Shown here in pieces: positions 35,856-48,635 of a stretch of DNA of 64,000 nucleotides. This DNA comes from Chaetoderma sp. LZ-2023a. Taxonomy: Eukaryota; Mollusca; Caudofoveata; Chaetodermatida; Chaetodermatidae. The notes beneath the pieces were generated by a model, which searched no databases, was not told the origin of the DNA, and saw nothing but the letters and a program-made list of their open reading frames with translations. The stretch spans positions 49,004,573 through 49,068,572 of the forward strand of contig CM067360.1 of assembly GCA_034401795.1 (NCBI GenBank), in the 5' to 3' direction. Positions within the stretch are counted from its first letter, which is position 1; each line of letters opens with the position of its first letter. The translations under genes were made by a program, and so were the position numbers.

Positions 35856-37551
35856 ATGCAAGAGAGACGCATAAAAATTAACCCTCTGCATCCCCGAGGA
35901 CGCACGAGGGACGCAGTTAAAAAGTGTAACAGAAACTGGTAACTTTGCGTGTGCTTAATTATCGATTAGATTATCGTGTGTGTATATTTATTTGTGCATG
36001 TTTTTACTTTAAAAAATATACCTAATATATTGTGTGTTCAATAAAAACGAACTTACTGTGTTGTTTAAGACTATGATTTGTTGTAGGTTTTCTTGCACAA
36101 CTCAAAGTTGTTAATGCCCATAAATCAGATTCAACCACCACATTTAATTGTAAACACAATCCCCAAATCATCCTTAGTATTCCGTTTGATCTAATCTTTT
36201 TTTATTATAAATAATGAGTTTACAAGCCCGATGTTAGTCGCCCTGTTTGGCCTACAAATTGCAAAAATACCCGCCATGTTTCTGTCTGTTGTGCTAAACG
36301 TCAGTGTGACGTGTCAGTATTTGATTGGATAACAGCGGAATCTCCCCCTAGAGGAGCTCAATTGAGAAATCCAATACATCTGATCAAGCGTATACAAACG
36401 TGTCTCGGCATCTTAACCCTTTCACAGCTCAGAACATTGGACAGATCACAACATTGTTATCACTAATCTGCTGAATATTTTGAAATTAATTTGTGCATGC
36501 ATACTTGCATAAAGCAGCAACGACTTACAGGCAAAATATTTTTGCTATTTACTTATCAAAATATCTAAATGGATGAAGGAATATATGGAAGATATTGTGA
36601 TATCTTTTACATTTGAATGGTCATTTGACGGATTAGCGGCGTTGTCTAATTTGTATTGCTGTTTGAATAACGGTATCAATACACGCTATAAGCCGTTTTT
36701 TATTTAGCAATAGCGGCTGATTGATTGACTGATGGATTAGTGTTTATAATGTTTAACAATACTCGATTGTTAGGTGTTCCCAATTTCTCAACTAAAAAGC
36801 TCAGCGATGTTCAACGATATAATCGATCTACGTTAAAATATTGATTTTTTCCAAACAGCGTATAGCTCAAAGCTCACCGATACAAGCGTCCTTATTGGAT
36901 ACACGCTAATGCGTTATCTATGCTTCAACCAATCAGCAATCACGTTACATAGTTACTCCCTATGAATTAGACATATCCGGTTATTGGCTGATATATTTTC
37001 ACTAATTACGCAGTTTAATCTGATTTATACAGATTATTTTTGATAAATTATTGTTTTGTCTGATCTTAACCTATGTATTCCACTATGTTTAGTCATTCCA
37101 GTTACATTATAAAAAATACGCGCGTATTATATCGAAGTAGGTCAAGTCGTCCTTGAGCAAACTCGCCCCAGATACTCGTAATTTTTCAATTCATCCAAAG
37201 TCAAGTTAGGGTTTAATAGAAAAAACGAATGCAGTGGTCTTTGCTAATTACTAATGTAGTGGTCTTTGGAAATATTAATCATACAAGGTTGTCAATGTAG
37301 GTTGGTTGGTTTATCAGACAACAAACAAGTACAGTGCTAATTAAGTTATTGTTTATTGACATGCAGTTCAAATGTTATTGGTTAAATATACAAGGGCCAT
37401 TTCAATAGATCAATTTTAGCCACCATTGTAGATCACAGAATATATATTTTTGAAAATTTACCACTGGAATGACTGGCACTGTTTTCAACATGTTTAATAA
37501 AGTGCTTTATAATTAGATCAATGTGTTGTGTTTATTTTAAGAAAAAAACAT

Positions 37552-37655
37552 GGGACCCCCATATTTCAGATGAAGACCCCATGGGACCCCCAGATTTTAC
37601 AGTGTGACCCCCAAATCTGAGTGTGGGGTCCTTGGGACCCCCAAAAATCAGATGT
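37552..37655. repeat. Short tandem-like GGGACCCCCA repeat
   Basis: GGACCCCCA or GACCCCCA occurs at about 37553, 37585, 37607 and 37636, with linking CAGAT(T/G) sequence and one inverted GGGGTCC copy. Confidence 0.6.
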
Positions 37656-38098
37656 TGTGGGCAACACTGGGTGGTGGCACATTAAGTCACAGTGGTTCAT
37701 AAAAAAATATTGTCATTGATGCTGCAGCCACTTTCACTAAGACTGGTCATCAGATCATGATTCTTTGTGACTTGTTTTAGGGAACCACATATATTTGAAT
37801 GATATAGTGGTTGTTCATGAAGGCTTAATGGCGGCGGCATTAGCGGCTTTATAAATGTGATTGTTTAATACCCGTTACCAAATCGTGACAGATAGCATGC
37901 TTGGAACGCGATGGTGGTTCTTAAAAAGGTTACCTAGCATACCACCATTAACGGACGCACACACAGACAAACATGCATTTAATTAGAGACAGACTCTCAC
38001 ATTATTCAACAGAATAGGTTTTATATCTGATTATATATTGAATGACGTCATCGTCAACCACCAGGATTTAGATTTCTCCTCTCGTGGTTTTATAATAG

Positions 38099-38455
38099 AC
38101 GAACCTGGGACTTGCTGTTAATGTAGTGTATGTGGAGCCGGTTGATCAGGTTAATGTAGTGGATGTGGAACCATTTGTGGACAATGTAGTGGTTAATGAA
38201 GTTGACGTGGAGCCGGTTGCTCAGGTTAATGTAGGTGATATGGAGCTGGTTGGTGAACTTAATTTAGTTGATGAAAACATAAAGATTGTAGGTGATGTGG
38301 ATCCTGTGGTGATTGTTTACTTGCGGGCAAGTGATTTGCCACCATTCGAGGATCCAGAGCCACTGGATGAATCAGAGCTGCAAAACCCAACCCCGAGGCT
38401 GGTGGTAGTCGAAGAGCTGGAAAATGGCCACACAACATATACACTCGCATAACGA
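38099..38455 (+). CDS. Possible 3'-terminal exon: acidic Val/Glu repeat protein
   Basis: Unrecognised. An open frame starts right after an acceptor-like TTTTATAATAG (38088-38098), has no ATG, and ends at a TAA at 38453-38455. The product has two to three diverged copies of VDVEPVxQVNVxDxE, then an acidic segment LPPFEDPEPLDESEL and the end NGHTTYTLA. Strong Asp/Glu bias and repeat structure. It could be the last exon of a host gene or of an unidentified element; the acceptor is the only gene-structure evidence. Confidence 0.3.
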
Positions 38456-38954
38456 TACACCACATATTTCTAAAAAAGAATATTATAATTGCCTCCCATA
38501 CCGTCGGCGTTTCGATATATCAGTAATAAGGGAGATCACACGTTTAATTATATATTGAAAACCTATCACGATTTATCTCCCTTATCTTTTGGTACATCGC
38601 CGTGGGTGTGTATTATATTAATTTTCATTTCTATTTGTTTCCATTATTATATTTTCAGCAAGTTTACCATTCTACCTCCTGTGTGAGCTGCTCGGTAGGG
38701 AGGCAAAGCTAGTAACCTTATCATTAATACTAGTTCATAGAGAAGACTTGACACAGGAGCAAAGGAGTAAAGCGAAAGACGTTAACGAGAAACTTGATGT
38801 GTATTGGACAGAATATGCGAATGATAACCGGCCACCATGCTCTTTGGCTCTCTTAATTTGTGTTGTGCTGGAGATTTCAGCCACTGATGTTGCGCCAGTT
38901 TGAACAGCCAGCCATGTGGAGGAGTGCAGCATGCTAACTCTATGTTAGAACAAA

Positions 38955-38970
38955 GGCCCTTTTCAGGGCC
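38955..38970 (+). terminator. Histone-type mRNA 3' stem-loop
   Basis: GGCCCTTTTCAGGGCC: perfect 6-bp stem with TTTC loop, preceded by ACAAA, matching the metazoan replication-dependent histone 3'-end consensus. A decayed second copy at 39017-39032 (GACCCTTTTCATGGCC) is followed by ACCACA and a purine-rich TCGAAAGAG. No histone coding sequence was found upstream. Confidence 0.5.
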
Positions 38971-39074
38971 AATTAGCTGATCTATGCTGCACACGAACTA
39001 TATATGTTGGGAAAAAGACCCTTTTCATGGCCAACCACATTCCTCGAAAGAGGTCTCTTTCATCTGCTATTATT

Positions 39075-39415
39075 ATATTAAATGAAATCATCACCACCAC
39101 CATCATCATCATTATCATCATCACACATGTCTACCATCAGTGCTACTACTACTATTATCATCATGCATGTCTACCATCAGAGCCGCTACTACTACTACTA
39201 CTATCAACCATCATCATCGTCGTCGTCAATTATCATCATCGTCAATGATCATAATTAGATTAGATATTAGCCTATATCACTGCAGTAACGTATGCTGCAC
39301 ATAACTAACATGACTAATACTACTACTATTCATCGTCATCGTCGTCATCAATTGTCATCAGCATCATCGTCGGCGTCATCAATTGTCATCATCATCGTAA
39401 ATAAATTAAATTAAT
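39075..39415. repeat. Imperfect (ATC)n/(TAC)n microsatellite region
   Basis: Dense ATC, CAT, TAC and GTC trinucleotide runs broken by short unique segments. A (TA)n run follows at about 39521-39543. Confidence 0.85.
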
Positions 39416-39624
39416 TTGACTGAGTTGCTTCTCAGTAACAGGACATACCTACAAAAGAAAAACAAATATATAATTAGTAGAAATTTTAATAATCAGATAC
39501 ATGTCCCCCTAACACTCATATATATATATATATATATATATATACTATTTCATGCAAGCACACAACATTAATGATTCATAGCGTGTTTAATTGTAATAAA
39601 CATATGATGCATAATTCAGACCCT

Positions 39625-39705
39625 GGCGGCCTTTAAAGCCAAATATGAACCGGCAGCCTTTTTTGACACAGTGGCAGCCTTTTTTACCGGCAGCCTTTAT
39701 TATCA
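39625..39705 (-). repeat. GGCTGCCGGTAAAA repeat, copy 2 (inverted)
   Basis: Reverse complement of 33520-33600; the minus strand shows three AAAGGCTGCC units. Confidence 0.7.
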
Positions 39706-41239
39706 GAGATCCCTGTAAGACGCCTGTCTAAAAAGGCGGATGGTACAGATGTGAGCAGACTGGACTTCACTGTGCAGCATAGTTGGCCGCCTGCTCTAAC
39801 CAACCAAGCTGTCAGCGACGCTGTCAGTGGCTCCCTGGTTCACTATCGAGACTGTCTGTAAATACGTTACAAATAATTGTAGAAACACTCCAAAGGGGGT
39901 GGATATGTGACCAGGAACCTCACTGAGCAGTGATGCTGTCAGTCTGGTCGGTGCGTCTATATAAAGGAGGATCTTAGGAAATACAATACAATTTCTGAAT
40001 ATCTTCCCATAGGTGAATGAACAAAAAGTTGAGATATGAAATATCACCCAACCAAATGGGAAACAAAACAACTGCCCTAAAAGACATGTCATATGAGAAT
40101 AGACTTAGAGCTTTAAAGTTGCCAGTTCATTAGTCTGAGTGTGCGCTGACTCAACCCACCCCTGTGACAGATATGTGGACAGACTGACGGGGCGGCGAGA
40201 GTCGCAGCAATTTATATGTTCAAAAGTTGGAGAACTCCGCCACCGCTTGCGTTCCTAGTAATGGACCTCTTAATCGACCAAGCTCAAAATACTGTTCGCC
40301 GATGATACCAATCAGTGCCTTTTGCTGCGAGGACTATATATCGTCCAGTAAGGTGTTTTCGAGGGTCATATGATTTTTAGGGTTTATACCTTTGATGCTC
40401 TCACGTGCGCGTCTCTTAGGCGATGTCAACAAATCATGTGTATTTAAATAGATGCTATGGTTTTACAACACAAGTGTAAATTTTAAAAGATGCGCTTAGA
40501 ACAAGTGATTATTTTATGAATTTTGATGTCAATGTAGTAAAAAGGTGTATTTTCCCTATTACTTTTCTGACCCATGATAAAAATACTGATAACTCGTAAG
40601 GAAATGATACAACTCAATCCAGGTTTTGCGTCCAACGACATCTGCCAGTTACTGTCCTGAGTAGCATAGCAGATCCGTTGCCATCCCAATAATTTATTTC
40701 TCACAAAGCGTAGAACTAGCATGGGGTGCTTATGTAGTTTTCAGATCTAGATTGATTTTCTTTAGCAGTAATGGCGATTCAAACAAGTCCTAGTTACCAC
40801 AGACAATATAAATTTCAATAATATTTTTCTATTTTCGAGTTTAGATTTTTTAATGTTTTGGCTGAAATTTGCTGCTTCCCGGTTATCGTGAAAAGCAAAA
40901 TATAACCTGATCTGGATTTACAACGATAAATTAAGTTCTGTGTGTATCAGACACATTTATGGCATTGTAGTCGGTGACAGACTCTCAGTTGCTCAAATCA
41001 TAGAAATGACATCAATTTACCGCCTCACTAGAGTTGAAATTACGCGATTAAATCACCCTCAAAAACACATTGACGCAATACTGAGACCAGGTAGGGGATA
41101 TTTATAAGCAGTAAGTTTGTTTTAAGGTTTATTTTTATGCATGTTTTATTTCAGTGAATGTTTGCGAGATATGAAATTGACAAAACTTGTATTAAATCGG
41201 AGAAAATGGGCTTACACCCTCGAAAACCCATTATCCGAT
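39706..41239. other. Spacer without recognised genes
   Basis: No coherent ORF. CTGTTCGCCGATGATACCAA at 40291-40310 would encode LFADDT-type RT sequence, but neighbouring codons do not continue the match. Confidence 0.4.
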
Positions 41240-41860
41240 GATAGATACCTTATATACAAAAGTAAACAAGGAAATGGAAGAAATTGTCAACTGGCTTGCA
41301 ATTAACAAATTATCACTAAATGTTGACAAAACAAATTATATGTTATTTACAAATTTGAAATTAAAGAAAGAGGACACTCTAAAATCTATATAAATAAAAA
41401 AGAAATTGAGGAAGCCCCCATTAGCAAAATTTTTGAGAGTATTTAGACAAACATCTGACCTGGGCTAAACAAATTGAGTTAGTAACAGCAAAAGTATCAA
41501 GGGGGCATAGGTGTCATACAAAGACTAAATCCATATATGCCACCAAATACTATTAAAACACTATTCTGCACCCTTGTTCTCCCACATCTCACTTACTGCA
41601 ACGCTATCTGAACCAATACACACAAGCGAAATCTAATAAAGCTTTAAAAAAAGGAGTAGAACGTTTTTAAAAACCAGCAGGGGGCCTGAATATATTGAAA
41701 TCCGAAATTTTTTTATAACTCACTGACATAGGCAAACTACAGATGTACAGCATTGTTAAAGATTATCACCACAGAACATTGCCACAATCCATCACCTGCA
41801 ACTTCACACTCAACACTGATATCCTTAAACACAACACTACGGCCAAATATAATCTACACA
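41240..41860 (+). pseudogene. CR1-like LINE RT thumb/C-terminal fragment
   Basis: Plus strand, several frame breaks. Reads MEEIVNWLAINKLSLNVDKT then NYMLF, then HLTWAKQIELV, RGIGVIQRLN and LVLPHLTYCNAIW, the normal order after the FADD box. Very similar to the region after LFADD at 15480-15880 (minus), so the same family. Confidence 0.8.
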
Positions 41861-41930
41861 CATGACACACCCAGTTTATAGAAACAGGAAAACGACAAAT
41901 AACAATAGTAGCCACAAAACTATGGAACAG

Positions 41931-42008
<78 letters not shown>
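41931..42008. repeat. (CTA)n microsatellite, about 26 units
   Basis: Uninterrupted CTA units; a shorter imperfect (TAC/ACC)n follows to about 42100. The poly-Leu and poly-Val frames are artefacts. Confidence 0.97.
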
Positions 42009-42642
42009 GCATCACCACTACTACTACTACTCCTACTAGGTACCTACTACTACTGGCATCTACAGCACTACCACCACTGCTACTACTACTACCACTACTA
42101 TATTCAGACATGTCGGGTGAACCAGCATGAACACCGATATAACAATACCATAATCTGTGATAACGTTTTCATTCAAATTCTCTATCTGCAGTGATGAGCT
42201 TTTCCCTTCCCTCCCCATCCCACCCTCCGTATCATATCAATATTAAGCCATTTAAACCAACATTGAATACCAGAGTGATGTATTAGTATATGCACATGTA
42301 TATGCATGCGTGAGTACCCGTATAAACTGAACTGGTGTGTATGTATACATTTGCATACGTTGGTATAGATGTGTATGTATGTGTACCTGTGCGTGCATGT
42401 GTACCTATGTGCATATTTAAGTATAAAGCGGGCAAATAATGACATTATTTTTGGTACAAAACGTATACATGTGTTAATTGGCGTGCGTCTTATGTATATA
42501 GTAAGCCCTCATACACTGCAAACAACAGGAACTCGACATACACGGCCGACGGATACATCTTGGACCGGCATCGTCATTATACGACACGTGCGCAGTAATA
42601 TTATCAAGTACCGCCACAGTTGAGCCGGGATAAGAGAAAATC

Positions 42643-43983
42643 TTGTGGACCACCGCACCACAGTTAGGAAGCAACACAGACATCGCCATGCTGGAACCCG
42701 ACCCTGATTATATGATCGCCTCGCAATGCGTAAGTCCCCGCATGATCGTTGACACTACTAATAAGGAACATATACCTTTTAGAGAGTTCAATGGCACCGC
42801 AGACCCCATAACTCTTGAACCAGGGGTACGCTGCGGCCATTTAGTGGACATTATTTCTTTGGAATCACCCACACTTTCCAACACACAACAGGATATGACT
42901 GATGATTTACCCGAACATCTACATGATTTATATCTACGTGCCACAGTGGGATTACCACAATCACAAAAACACAAAATTCGAAACTACTGTACAAATATCG
43001 CGATAATTTTTCCTCCGGAGACATGGATCTCGGAGAAACTCATCTTGTGCGACACTCCATCGACACAGGCAGTAATCGCCCCATACGACAACCGGTACGA
43101 TGTCTTCCCATCCATAAAGAAGCGGAGGCGCACCAGCAAGTTAACGACATGTTGCGGACCGATATTATCGAACCCTCAGCATCTCCATGGGCCAGCCCAA
43201 TAGTACTAGCAGGCAAAAAGGACGGAACCTTGCGGTTTTGTATTGACTACTGCCGCCTTAATGATCTTAGCATCAAGGACACTTATCCGCTACCTCGGAT
43301 AGATCAGGTTTTGAATTCCTTGTCCGGAGCCAAGTGGTTTTGTACCCTTGACTTAGCTAGCGGTTACTGGCAAGTGGCCATGGATGAAGCTGACATGGAA
43401 AAGACCGCATTCATTTGTAGGGATGGTCTTTTCCAATTCCGCAATATGCCCTACGGCTTGTGCAACGCTCCCGGAACTTTCGAACGTCTCATTGAGCCGG
43501 TATTAACCACCCTGCAATGGGAAATCTGTCTATGTTACATCGATGACGTAATCGTCTATGGACCGACGTTTGAGCGAACATTAACAAATTTGAACACCAT
43601 GCTATCTAGATTCTGCATGGCAAATTTGAAACTCAAACCAAAGAAATGCCATCTCTTTAGACAGAGCGTTGAGTTCCTGGGACACGTCATATCCGGTGAT
43701 GGAGTGGCTACTCAGCCGTCAAAAACTAAGGCAGTAGCGGAGTGGCCAACGCCCTCTTCAGTCACAGAGACACAGCGTTTTCTTGGCTTATGCCGGTACT
43801 ATCGCCGTTATATCTGCCATTTCAGTGAGATTGCTTCACCCCTCTACAAGATCACTGAAAAAGATCGACCATGTGAGTGGCCATGTCCATTTTACAAGGC
43901 AGGGAAGCAGCCTGTTCAGCAGACTCTCGGCTCTAATTTTCCCGGTGTCTAAAAACTACGACAAGACACCAACTGTCGTGTAA
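42643..43983 (+). pseudogene. Ty3/gypsy-type pol fragment: protease linker, RT, start of RNase H
   Basis: Plus strand. The first frame (to about 43000) reads FREFNGTADPITLEPGVRCG, a linker between protease and RT. After a frameshift near 42990-43020 the RT is open: ASPWASPIVLAGKKDGTLRF, DLASGYWQVAMDEADMEKTA, FGLCNAP-type (YGLCNAPGTFERL) and CYIDDVIVYG (catalytic Asp pair at about residue 173), then EFLGHVISGDGV and FLGLCRYYRRYI. It breaks at the RNase H start near 43890. Integrase was not found. It may be the internal region of the long-LTR family (LTR F lies downstream), but nothing proves that. Confidence 0.88.
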
Positions 43984-46036
43984 CGGGAGATGACCACATC
44001 CCCCTGGCCAAAGGCCACCCCCTCCATTTGGCCTACCATACTCCCCCGTGAGCAGTCAGGACATCACACCACAGACAGAACGTCAGTTACCTACAAGAAC
44101 ACACTTGCCCTCAAGGCTGGATATGTCAATTCATCATTGCGCGTACATCACATACATACTCGGCATAACGGTGACATTCAACACCGGCAACAACATCGTT
44201 TAGCCGCACCTATCGGTATTAATTAATTCCCGGTAGAGACATAAAAACTCCTGCAACAGTTCCACCCGCACAAGATGCGGGAGAAATAATATTTACCGCA
44301 AGGCCCCCCCCCCCCCCCCTCCCATAATAACAACACTCGTCATTCACCAGCGTGGAAAACTGGAATGCCCCCACCTCGCTTTAATATTAGCATCATACAG
44401 CAGCCCGGACCTCCTGACAACAACATTATCGTCAACAAACAACAGCCAACAAATCTCCTGCACACACCTTATCTAGTTATGGGCGAACTGATTTTGTAGA
44501 TAGTAGGATTACACTACAGCCATCTACAGTATGCGTCACGGGAGAAGCGTTTGTCCAACGTCCCCCCCCCCCCTCTCCTCTCCCGTGACGTCGTACGGGA
44601 ACATCCAAGACTACATACATCATTTACACATAACAGTCAATATTATTAAGCGAGCAGGATGCCGGCATTGTCGTCAGTCACAAGTAGGATTTTGCCACTG
44701 AAAAGTTGAATTCGATAATGGATTGATCAAAGTTACGACAGCATCCGACAGGTCATCTGTGCTCTAAAGTTACTCTGTCCCGCCCCCGGGCTCAGCCATT
44801 ACAGAGCGAAATACCATCAAGGTTCGATAAAGTTGACATCACGCCTCCCCCCCCCCTCCTCCCCCGCAGCTGGCGGCAATAAAAACGTCACCTTCACCAC
44901 AGCGCAAGTATCATCCACAGATAACCAGCCACGCTTATCAAACTCAAATCACCAACATGTCAGAAACATAGACACTCAGGTTGACAATCTCCAAACGATG
45001 GCATTGTAAATCGTAACTCGTGTGCACTCACCTCCGAGCTGTATTGTAATTTAACCATTATTGAGTGGTATTAATGTGTACGGTCTAGGCAGGGGACGGA
45101 GCTAGTGCTACCCATTGAGGAGAACGCTTGACAGCCCTCCCGCTCGGAAAACGCAGCTATCTTGTCATGATCAGTATCTTTGATACCCCGCCTGAATAGA
45201 TCTGTTTAAACCACACATCAAATTACCTACAGCTTTACTGTTATATTTTTGATTAAGAACACAACTGCTCTACCATGCTACAGATGATTAGTGCACGGGC
45301 CGATAAAGCGACATCAAAAATCTAACAGTATAATTACAAAGAGAATTTCAAAAATTCTCTTACCTGCGTTCCAGTCCACAATCGACACGGGCTGAGAACT
45401 ACCTATTACAAACAAGTACAAAGATGCATGTTTAAGAACCCGCGCAAATAGGGACATTATATTATAAAGATTCATGATGTAACATATATTTCCATTTCTC
45501 GCATCTACAAAGACTACACCTCAGCAACAGTATTTCGGCTATCGCCATAAACAGCACATATGTTTCCGATCAACCACATGTTTCCAAGGGCCACATGGCT
45601 TTTACTGCTATTTCCAGTAAATTGGATCAAACGCTTTAAACAAAAGAGCCGCCCAAATACGCGACTACGACAGCGTGATGGAGGAGTGGCGAGGGTGAGT
45701 CAGGGTAATTACCGCTGACGTCACCAGGCTCCCACACACCCCTTCGGGCGCTCCAGCCTAAAATGAAAACAGGCAAGTTTATAAGCATCCAATCTGTAAA
45801 ACCGCATCACGCTAATTAAAAGGTGATGCTCCACGGGAATAAGTAGTACCCTGTTTTTATGTTGATCGGAGAATTTTAAAATGCGCTAAAGTAAGACTAA
45901 GTTAGTGAGCCATTCCTCTTATAATTAAAAGTACTCCCTTTATACAGGAAGAATTAATCCCGTGACGCATAGAATGGGAAAGAGAAAAACTTTCCATATA
46001 GGGCTGACCGAATCACCTTCAAAACTTCCAGGTGTG
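43984..46036. other. C-run-rich spacer, possibly decayed LTR-element 3' region
   Basis: No recognisable integrase or env. Four C runs stand out (44303-44320, 44563-44571, 44847-44856 and nearby). Short open segments have Pro/His/Thr-rich composition. Confidence 0.35.
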
Positions 46037-46051
46037 GTCATCCGTCATCTG

Positions 46052-46076
46052 TGACGTCACTAAATCGTATAAAAGG
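46052..46076 (+). promoter_or_regulatory. LTR F core promoter: CRE plus TATA
   Basis: TGACGTCA at 46052-46059, TATAAAAGG at 46068-46076. Confidence 0.6.
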
Positions 46077-46163
46077 AGGAAGCGCGCTCTGAAACTTCGT
46101 CTATATATTTTTATATATTATATTATTAACTTTTATATATATTTTATACATTATTATATATCT

Positions 46164-46300
46164 TAAATTGTGGTACGTTGGAGCTTGGGTGTTCTCTGCG
46201 GAACTATAATTATCCGCACCCAAAGAGAACACCCATGCGAGCTATTGTTTAGGGAATCATTTACTAAATAAAGTTAAAAGCATGCACCGTAATATTATGT
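46164..46300 (+). repeat. Repeated hairpin block with AATAAA (copy 2)
   Basis: Near-identical to 5197-5330. Both arms of the stem keep pairing (GTGTTCTCTGCGGA / AAAGAGAACACC), and AAATAAAG follows at about 46265. Confidence 0.65.
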
Positions 46301-47482
46301 TAAAGTAACATGTATGCACGCTGTCTTCAGTATTGATGCCGTAGGACATCCGTTCTCAATAACAGCCGTATCGAAAGCTAGGTAGGCGTCCAACATTTGC
46401 GGCCTAAAATAGTTCTTGTCTCTAAAAACTAAATGATAGGTTAGGCATAGAGGAAGGCCCGCATAAATAAAAGCAGCAACTACTAATTCAGCATACTTGA
46501 AACTACATAAGACGGTGGCGTGGGAATCCCTCGGGAATCGCTCATCCCGTCTTCAGGTAAAACAGCACGCAACCTAATAGTCATAATTTCACTAGGTATG
46601 GTCTTTTCTTTACAGCATTTTGGTTGAATATTAGAGTAGGCCCTTTTTGGCCAATGCTCTTCTCCCGCTTTAAGCAATGGCGACATTTTCCTGTGATGGA
46701 GGCCCGTGCGAGGCACTTGCCTCTCGCAAGGATTCAGTGACGACGGCCCGTGCGAGGCTACGACTTCTCACCCAGAAATAGCACCAGGAGTAGTGCCTGT
46801 GGGAGGCACATGGCTTTTCGACACTATAAAAGATCATTTTCTTTCCTTTCAGCTTAGAGGTATAATAGCTTATATTAAGTTAATTAGCGATCTCGTATAC
46901 GGGAGCCTCCCTTGCGGGGATACCTCTGCGGACCTACGAGTCTGTGTGGTACCTCCGGGAGTCCCGCGTTTAAAAGTTCATCAGGCTGTCTCGATGTCTT
47001 GTATTTTCGTATGCTCATTTTTATCTAGCATACTTGATGGTCTGTTTAGGTAAAACTATTGTATAGACTTTTTTTAATTAGGTCACCATAGATCACGAAA
47101 TTGCTATGGACAGGCATACTGGTGACACAAACTCTTGGGATGAGACCGTTGTGTTTAATGTTCGCGGCAATGGTCGCATGACCCCACCGGAACGATTGAG
47201 TGCCACCGGCCTTAGGAGCCGGTCTTTGTTACCTGTAGGGCAGTATCGCATGGTATCCATAACCCAGAGACCGGAAGCTAACCAGCGTCATCACTCGTCA
47301 TGCACATGCAACACGGCGAGTCGACACCGGAACGGGCCGACACTACCCCGCGAGCTACAAGAGCGCTTGTGCACATACCTACACTTCAGCATATATATAG
47401 CCTACAAACATGTGCCAAAATGGACTCAATTCTCTTTTGGAAATTGGAAGAGATTGGTGCGCCTGTGTCCAACCTTATCATT

Positions 47483-48635
47483 AGCTCACCTGGCCTGAAA
47501 TGCCAAGTGAGCTCATGTCGTGGCAACCATCCGTCGTGTGTCCATCCATCCGTCAACTTTTCCTTTAAACGACTTCTTCTCAAGAACCGCTGGGCCAATT
47601 TCAATTATATATGGCAGGAAGCATCCTTAGGGCATAGGAATCCAAGTTTGCTCAAATGGAGCAGATCGGTCAATTAGGCCGGTGGCCATCTTGGATTTTG
47701 GCCGATTTTTAGAAACGTCTAAAAATCTTCTCCGAAACCGCTTGAGGGATTGAAGGAATGAAATATGATCTAGGGCAAGAGCTCAACCAAGTTTGTTCAA
47801 GGGAACTTAATTGGTCAAATGGTTCGGCGGCCATCTTGGTTGACCTAGTTTTAGCCAAAACAACTTCTCCAGAACCGCTGAACGGATCAGGCCGAAATTT
47901 TGCAGATGTGATTAGGGACTAAGGACCAGTAAGGTTTGTTCAAGAGAAGTTGATCCGTCAAAAAACATGGCCGCGGTGGGCCAATCATGTTTGGCGGCCA
48001 TATTGGAGTTTTTTAGTTGATGGATTTTGAGGCCGAAATTGGTTTTATGTATGTGTGTGCATATTGTGATTTCAAATTTGCCATTTTCGAGACTCGATAA
48101 ACGGTTTAGCAGCCATCTTGGATCATTTACCCGCCAAAATCTCCCATACTCAAGCAATGGGAAATTTAAACTGTATTTTCGCAACATCTTGGATTTTGGT
48201 AGATTTTTAGAAATGCCTTTAAAGATCTCCAAAACCGTTTGGGGGATCAATTCAAAACGCATGAAATATCATCTAGGACAAGAGCTGCACCAAGTTTGTT
48301 CAAGGGAACTGGATTGGCCACATGGTTTGGTGGCCATCTTGGATAACCTATTTTTTGCCAAAACAAGTCCAGAACCACTGAGCAGATTGGGCCAAAATTT
48401 GGGAGATATGATTAGGCGCTGAGTGCCATTAAAGTTTGTTTACGGGAAGGAGCTTAGTCAGAAACATGGCAGAAGTGGACCAATAAAAATGTAGCGTGTT
48501 TGGCAGCCATGTTGGACTTGCAAAAATGTCCACAAACTCATTTTAAAGATTACTCCTAAACCACCCACCAACAATTTTGACAAAAATGCACAGTGCTCCA
48601 GGTGAGTGACACAGACCCCTTGGGCCTCATGTTTA
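47483..48635 (+). mobile_element. AGCTCACCTGG repeat, copy 2
   Basis: Same ends and internal layout as 33831-35090, about 1.15 kb. Five GGCCATCTTGG-type motifs (47683, 47829, 47990, 48110, 48329). Confidence 0.8.

Larger units (their letters stand above)
35091..38098. other. AT-rich intergenic or intronic DNA
   Basis: No coding region recognised. Contains a perfect 24-bp palindrome (35832-35855), a GGGACCCCCA-rich repeat (37552-37655) and a block at 37395-37475 related to the hairpin repeat at 63297-63423. Confidence 0.5.
46037..47359 (+). mobile_element. Long LTR copy F (short, rearranged variant)
   Basis: Has the CRE/TATA promoter, then the 5197-like hairpin block (46164-46300), then joins sequence equivalent to LTR B from about 8085 to the GCGAGCTACA end at 47359. 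About 1.9 kb of the middle is absent relative to LTR B. The 5' boundary was not found. Confidence 0.7.

Noticed and set aside
38735-38994. Minus-strand ORFs near the histone-type stem-loop as a histone gene
   Set aside because: Translations in all frames lack histone motifs; the stem-loop is also on the opposite strand.
40288-40312. LFADDT-like reverse transcriptase motif
   Set aside because: Only the motif matches; codons on both sides do not continue an RT, so it is chance or too decayed to call.
41862-42194. ORF with a poly-Leu run (signal-peptide look) and its poly-Val partner
   Set aside because: Encoded by the (CTA)n microsatellite.
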